DNA of 23,752 bases from NCBI RefSeq assembly GCF_001280005.1, contig NZ_LGDW01000032.1, forward strand, positions 1 to 23,752, read 5' to 3'. Under the pieces are notes generated by a model that saw nothing but the letters and a program-made list of their open reading frames with translations, did not search any database and had not been told where the DNA came from. A program made the translations under genes and the position numbers. The stretch comes from Streptomyces sp. NRRL WC-3618. GTDB lineage: Bacteria > Actinomycetota > Actinomycetes > Streptomycetales > Streptomycetaceae. Below, piece by piece: positions 22,772 to 23,752 of the stretch (the first letter of the stretch is position 1; each line of letters starts with the position of its first letter).

Positions 22772-23548
22772 TCAGCTGCCGTAGCGCCGGTGACGGGCCG
22801 CGTAGTCGCGCAGGGCGCGCAGGAAGTCGACCTTGCGGAAGGCCGGCCAGAAGACCTCGCAGAAGTAGTACTCCGAGTGGGCCGTCTGCCAGAGCATGAA
22901 CCCGGACAGCCGCTGCTCGCCGCTGGTGCGGATGACGAGGTCGGGGTCGGGCTGGTCGCTGGTGTAGAGGTGCTTGCCGATCATGTCGATGTCGACGTTC
23001 TCGGCGAGTTCCTCGAGTGAGGTGCCCTTGTCGTGGGCGTCGAGCATCATCGACCGCACGGCGTCGGCGATCTCCTGCCGACCGCCGTAGCCGATGGCGA
23101 CGTTGACCAGTATCCCGCCCGCCACGTGCGCGGTGGCCTCCTCGGCCTCCTTGAGCTGGGTCTGCATCCGGGCCGGGAGCAGATCGAGGTTCCCGACGTG
23201 GTGGACGCGCCAGCGGCCGTCCGCGGCGAGGGAGGTCACGACGTTCTCGATGATCTCGAGAAGCGGTGCCAGCTCGTTCTGCGGACGGGTGAGATTGTCC
23301 GTGGAGAGCAGCCAGAGGGTGACGACCTCGACGTCCGTCTCGGAGCACCAGCCGAGGAACTCCTCGATCTTGTCCGCACCGGCCCGGTGTCCCTGGGCGG
23401 GGGTGGAGCCCGCCGCCTTCGCCCAGCGACGGTTGCCGTCCACGATGACGCCGATGTGCTTGGGCACCTGGTCGTGGTCGAGGTGGCCCTCCACCCGGCG
23501 TGTGTAGACCCTGACCAGCAGCCGGCGCAGGTTGTCGCGCAGCTTCAC
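22772..23548 (-). CDS. Isoprenyl transferase (cis-prenyl diphosphate synthase)
   Basis: The enzyme adds isopentenyl units in the Z configuration to an allylic diphosphate, making polyprenyl carriers or short Z-prenyl diphosphates. The 258-residue protein has the family motifs VIVDGNRRWA (Asp 37, Mg/substrate site), GHRAGADKIEEF (53-64), WLLSTDNLTRP (79-89), NVAIGYGGRQEI and DLVIRTSGEQRLSGFMLWQ. Its length and the LLSTDNL segment resemble the short-chain Z,E-farnesyl diphosphate synthase Rv1086 of M. tuberculosis (LLSTENL from memory) more than long-chain UppS (FSTENW). The phoH and fumarase neighbours fit the same locus. Product length is therefore uncertain. The start is GTG 23548, with GGAGGGG about 11 bases upstream. 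Confidence 0.93.
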   Translation of the reverse strand: MKLRDNLRRLLVRVYTRRVEGHLDHDQVPKHIGVIVDGNRRWAKAAGSTPAQGHRAGADKIEEFLGWCSETDVEVVTLWLLSTDNLTRPQNELAPLLEIIENVVTSLAADGRWRVHHVGNLDLLPARMQTQLKEAEEATAHVAGGILVNVAIGYGGRQEIADAVRSMMLDAHDKGTSLEELAENVDIDMIGKHLYTSDQPDPDLVIRTSGEQRLSGFMLWQTAHSEYYFCEVFWPAFRKVDFLRALRDYAARHRRYGS

Positions 23549-23752
23549 GTGTTTGTCAGCCCCTCCGTACGGATCGGACAGGCGCGGCCGAGCGCAATCC
23601 CTGGCCCGCGGTCCCTGCCCGTGTGGCGGTCCTCGGGGGTGGCGATCCCCGGAGGGGGAAGCGTACCGCTGCGCGGCGGGGGCTCTTGCGCGCGGGGGAA
23701 CCGGGCCGCCGACCGCCCCGACTCCGCACTGACCGAGGGCGAGACCGGCGGT
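23549..23752. other. Upstream region at the window edge
   Basis: The last 204 bases lie upstream of the prenyltransferase gene. They are G/C-rich with no recognisable coding signature on either strand, and probably hold that gene's promoter. Whether the far end includes part of another gene cannot be decided from this window. Confidence 0.3.

Overview
The window is high-GC actinobacterial DNA and almost certainly chromosomal Streptomyces. The evidence is the strong third-position G/C bias, GTG/TTG and leaderless starts, roadblock-type signalling proteins, a SpoIIE-type phosphatase fused to an anti-sigma-like ATPase, an OxyR/AhpD locus, and the interspersed repeat (about 75 bp, with a CTCAAACGCCGGACGGG core) seen in many Streptomyces genomes. 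The order fumarase ... phoH ... short isoprenyl transferase also resembles the Mycobacterium tuberculosis fum-phoH2-Rv1086 neighbourhood, so this looks like a conserved core segment and not an island.

Layout. 1-5100 (plus strand): class II fumarase, a DUF402 hydrolase with a leaderless-type promoter, and a GAF-PP2C-HATPase phosphatase, closed by a 46-bp perfect palindrome. 5113-7554 (minus): a class A penicillin-binding protein with a long Pro-Thr tail. 7768-9068 (plus): an SPFH membrane protein translationally coupled to a ribbon-helix-helix regulator, with a 14-bp palindrome upstream. 9219-12837 (plus): a PadR repressor and a two-gene FtsX-type ABC exporter, all overlapping by ATGA, with a PadR-like operator at the promoter. 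12927-14989 (minus): a DUF4388/PATAN protein followed by one recognisable and one unassigned Roadblock-like small protein. 15170-16744: divergent oxyR and ahpD, without the ahpC gene expected between them. 16745-17299: a non-coding block of 90-bp tandem repeats. 17300-18238 (plus): an M56 metallopeptidase without a BlaI-type partner. 18366-23548 (minus): an AI-2E/PerM family membrane protein, a secreted transglycosylase-like protein, a PIN-PhoH ATPase, and a cis-prenyltransferase.

Functionally, several genes concern the cell envelope (PBP, transglycosylase, prenyltransferase, SPFH, ABC exporter, AI-2E family). Others concern signalling (SpoIIE-type phosphatase, DUF4388/roadblock, M56 protease) or peroxide defence (OxyR/AhpD). 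No tRNA, rRNA, CRISPR array, insertion sequence or phage gene was seen. The most interesting points are the oxyR-ahpD junction lacking ahpC, the 90-bp repeat array, the SPFH-RHH pair with its palindrome, and the DUF4388-roadblock cluster with unusual short tandem repeats inside and between its genes.
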